Assembly: GCA_030639035.1 (NCBI GenBank)
Contig: DAOWDM010000230.1
Span: 1-8,812, forward strand
Origin: Alphaproteobacteria bacterium
Lineage (GTDB): Bacteria > Pseudomonadota > Alphaproteobacteria > DAOWDM01
Length of the DNA: 8,812 bases
Direction of reading: 5' to 3'
The position numbers and the translations under genes were made by a program. The notes beneath the pieces were generated by a model. That model did not search any database and was not told the DNA's origin. It was given only the letters and a program-made list of their open reading frames with translations. Below are positions 6,576 to 8,812 of the stretch, piece after piece (the stretch's first letter is position 1; each line of letters starts with the position of its first letter).

Positions 6576-8812
6576 CTAAAGATGTACGGCTATTTCTTCA
6601 ATTTCATAACATTCTATGAAATCTTTTACCTGTATATCATTGTACTGCTCGAACGACATTCCACATTCAAAACCTTCACGGACTTCTTTAGCATCGTCCT
6701 TAAAGCGTTTAAGTTGTGAAAGCTCGCCATCATGAATAACTACATTATCACGCAAAAGCCTGACTTTTGCACCACGGCGTACAGTTCCCTCTGTAACCAT
6801 ACAGCCTGCGATACGCCCTACTTTTGTAATATTAAATGTTTGGCGTATTTCAGCGTAACCTATGATTTTCTCTCTCAACTCTGGAGCTAACAGCCCTTCA
6901 AGAGATTTTTTCATATCATCAACAACGTTATAAATAATCGAGTAATAACGAATATCTACATTATCACGACGAGACAACTGCCTAGCTTGAGGATTCGCTC
7001 TAACATTAAATCCGATAATAAGAGCGTTTGACGCTCCAGCCAATGTAACATCTGATTCGTTAATTGCACCAACAGCCGAGTGAAGAATGTTAATTTTAAC
7101 ATCATCTGTGTGTATTTTATCAAGAGAACCAATAATTGCTTCTACAGACCCCTGAACATCACCTTTAATAACAACGTTCAGATTTTCTGCTTTTCCTGCT
7201 TTGATATTTGCAAACATTTGCTCCAAAGTACCGCGAACAGCTTTAGCCTGCAAAGCTTCACGCTGTTTTCTGTCTCTGTAAGCTGCCACTTCTCTAGCTT
7301 TAGCTTCGGAGTCGACAACAACGAGATCATCTCCAGCAGAAGGAGTTCCCTGAAGACCTATAATTTCAACAGGAGTCGATGGCAAAGCTTCTTTTATACG
7401 TTTACCGCGATCGTCCAGCATTGCTCTAACACGTCCCCATTCTTTACCAGAAACAAAAATGTTTCCGACTTTCAATGTTCCGCGTTTAATTAAAACTGTT
7501 GCAACAGAACCGCGACCTTTTTCCATTCTTGCTTCGACAACAACGCCTTCAGCGACTCTGTCAGGATTGGCTGTAACATCAAGCATTTCAGCCTGAAGCA
7601 AAACAGCTTCTATAAGCTTATCAAGATTGATTCTTTCCTTTGCAGAAATTTCAACAGCTAGAACGTCTCCGCCCATTTCCTCAACTACAATTTCATGGCT
7701 AAGAAGCTCTGTCCGCACTTTGTTAGCATCTGCGTCTGGAAGATCTATTTTGTTTATCGCTATAACAATTGGAACTCCAGCAGCTTTCGCATGGCGTATA
7801 GCTTCCACAGTTTGAGGCATAATTCCATCATTTGCGGCAACAACAAGAATAACAATATCTGTTACCTCTGCACCGCGAGCACGCATAGCAGTAAAAGCTT
7901 CATGTCCTGGAGTATCAATAAAAGTAACTTCATCACCAGATGGCAATTTTATCTGATAAGCTCCGATATGTTGGGTTATTCCGCCAGCTTCACCGCTAAC
8001 AACATCAGTTGTACGCAAAGCATCTAAAAGAGACGTTTTACCATGATCAACATGCCCCATAACAGTAACAACTGGGGAACGAGACTTAAGAGTTTCTTCT
8101 GTATCGTCTTCACCTTTTAAGCTGTCTTCAATGTCTGATTCAAAAACTCGCTTGAATGGGTGTCCTGTTTCTGTAAGTACCAGTTCTGCTGTATCTGCAT
8201 CAATAATCTGGTTAATGGTTGCCATAACACCCATTTTCATCAGAACTTTAATAACGTTTGTTGCTCGTTCTGCCATACGGCTGGCAAGCTCATGCACTGT
8301 TATTGTCTCAGGAATAATAACTTCACGAAGAATTTTTTCTTGTGATTTTAATGCTTCAGAATGTTTTAGACGTTCTTTTTCTCTGGCTCGTTTGACAGCA
8401 GCAAAACTGCGTCCGCGTTCTTCTCTGTTAACATTATCATTAAGTGCAGCGGCTATTGTAAGCTTACCTGAACGCCTGCGATCAGAACCTCGTTTTTTAG
8501 AAGTTTTTGTTGCGACTTCTGTTTTAACATTCTTTTTATTTGTTTCTTTACCTGTACTGCTTTTGACTTCTGTTGTTTTACGAGAAGCTCTAACACCAGA
8601 AAGTTCTTTTTTTGCTGCAGCCACTTCAAGAACGGCAGCTTTTTCAGTAGCATCTTGAACAGTATCTTTTTTACTAACCTCTTCAGCTTTTTGTTTTGCT
8701 TCTTCCTTGACTTTTTGTTTAGTCTCTTCTTCAGCCTTGAAAGCAGCTTCCTTGGCTTTTTGTTTAGCCTCTTCTTCAGCCTTGAGAGTGGCTTCTTCGT
8801 CGACTTTTTGCT
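6576..8812 (-). CDS. infB: Translation initiation factor IF-2, 5' end cut by window edge
   Basis: IF2 is the GTPase that brings fMet-tRNA to the 30S subunit and promotes 50S joining. The frame is open from the stop at 6576 to the edge: 744 codons, without a start. The GTG at 8624 is an internal Val, not a start, because the frame continues 62 codons upstream and no SD precedes it. In fragment numbering: K/E/A/Q-rich helical region (about 1-60), basic linker with RRSGKLTIAAALN, IF2_N domain (about 165-217, ITVHELASRM) and the GTPase domain. The GTPase carries G1 GHVDHGKT (252-259), the switch 1 region GGITQHIGAYQ, G3 DTPGHE (299-304), G4 NKID (353-356) and G5 SAKE (389-392). The beta-barrel and C-terminal tRNA-binding domains follow. 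Alphaproteobacterial IF2 is usually about 850-1000 aa, so perhaps 100 or more residues are missing. It is the first gene in the window of the infB-rbfA-truB-rpsO-pnp run. Confidence 0.97.
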   Translation of the reverse strand, partial: QKVDEEATLKAEEEAKQKAKEAAFKAEEETKQKVKEEAKQKAEEVSKKDTVQDATEKAAVLEVAAAKKELSGVRASRKTTEVKSSTGKETNKKNVKTEVATKTSKKRGSDRRRSGKLTIAAALNDNVNREERGRSFAAVKRAREKERLKHSEALKSQEKILREVIIPETITVHELASRMAERATNVIKVLMKMGVMATINQIIDADTAELVLTETGHPFKRVFESDIEDSLKGEDDTEETLKSRSPVVTVMGHVDHGKTSLLDALRTTDVVSGEAGGITQHIGAYQIKLPSGDEVTFIDTPGHEAFTAMRARGAEVTDIVILVVAANDGIMPQTVEAIRHAKAAGVPIVIAINKIDLPDADANKVRTELLSHEIVVEEMGGDVLAVEISAKERINLDKLIEAVLLQAEMLDVTANPDRVAEGVVVEARMEKGRGSVATVLIKRGTLKVGNIFVSGKEWGRVRAMLDDRGKRIKEALPSTPVEIIGLQGTPSAGDDLVVVDSEAKAREVAAYRDRKQREALQAKAVRGTLEQMFANIKAGKAENLNVVIKGDVQGSVEAIIGSLDKIHTDDVKINILHSAVGAINESDVTLAGASNALIIGFNVRANPQARQLSRRDNVDIRYYSIIYNVVDDMKKSLEGLLAPELREKIIGYAEIRQTFNITKVGRIAGCMVTEGTVRRGAKVRLLRDNVVIHDGELSQLKRFKDDAKEVREGFECGMSFEQYNDIQVKDFIECYEIEEIAVHL
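8687..8812 (-). repeat. Degenerate in-frame repeats in the IF2 N-terminal extension
   Basis: The core CTTTTTG recurs at 8687, 8711, 8756 and 8804, with steps of 24, 45 and 48 nt. The units from 8711 and 8756 are nearly identical over their first 30 bases. On the coding strand this gives repeated KAEEE(A/T)KQK(A/V)KE blocks, a charged helical segment. All steps are multiples of three, so copy-number change would keep the frame. The array continues past the window edge. Confidence 0.75.

Noticed and set aside
8622..8624. GTG at 8624 as the start of infB.
   Set aside because: The same frame runs open for 62 more codons to the window edge with IF2-like composition, and no SD precedes the GTG. 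It is an internal valine.
8453..8658. Open frames on both strands across the infB N-terminal region, including one of 175 codons on the plus strand (8131-8658).
   Set aside because: They are shadows of the infB reading frame, with low-complexity composition and no recognisable protein features or ribosome binding site.

Overview
The window comes from a low-GC (by eye about 40%) Gram-negative bacterium, most likely an alphaproteobacterium related to the Rhodospirillales. Three things support this. The order infB-rbfA-truB-rpsO-pnp, with no DHH phosphodiesterase gene between rbfA and truB, is the usual alphaproteobacterial arrangement. RbfA, TruB, IF2 and PNPase read as alphaproteobacterial types, for example the RbfA N-terminus QRQLRVGEEVRHAL. 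The NMO-like flavoprotein downstream of pnp resembles a long form I recall from Rhodospirillaceae. The taxonomic call is from memory of these families, not from a search.

Every gene lies on the minus strand, so the natural reading direction is from high to low coordinates. From 8812 down to 2658 is a translation and RNA-metabolism operon: infB (5' end cut by the window edge), rbfA (17 nt after infB), truB (overlapping rbfA by 11 nt), rpsO and pnp. These supply initiation factor IF2, the 30S maturation factor RbfA, the tRNA U55 pseudouridine synthase, ribosomal protein S15 and polynucleotide phosphorylase. The 137-nt rpsO-pnp spacer holds four candidate stem-loops and is probably the pnp leader.

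From 2594 to 1197, 63 nt after pnp, is a flavin-dependent protein of the 2-nitropropane dioxygenase / nitronate monooxygenase superfamily. It has an extra C-terminal Cys motif, C-x2-C-x3-C, that looks like a metal or Fe-S site. Its spacer from pnp contains two mutually exclusive hairpins next to its ribosome binding site.

From 1040 to 1 is a sensory pair: a small secreted single-Cache protein, then, 90 nt later, the N-terminus of a membrane sensor (one TM helix followed by a helical periplasmic region, chemoreceptor-like) that runs off the left edge. The spacer between them contains a perfect 12-bp inverted repeat. A 156-nt AT-rich gap separates this pair from the operon upstream.

I see no mobile element, CRISPR array, tRNA or rRNA. 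The window is mostly core genome. The points most worth checking are the Cys-containing NMO-like protein, the Cache/receptor pair with its palindrome, and the structured leaders of pnp and the NMO-like gene. I found no clearly new biological system.
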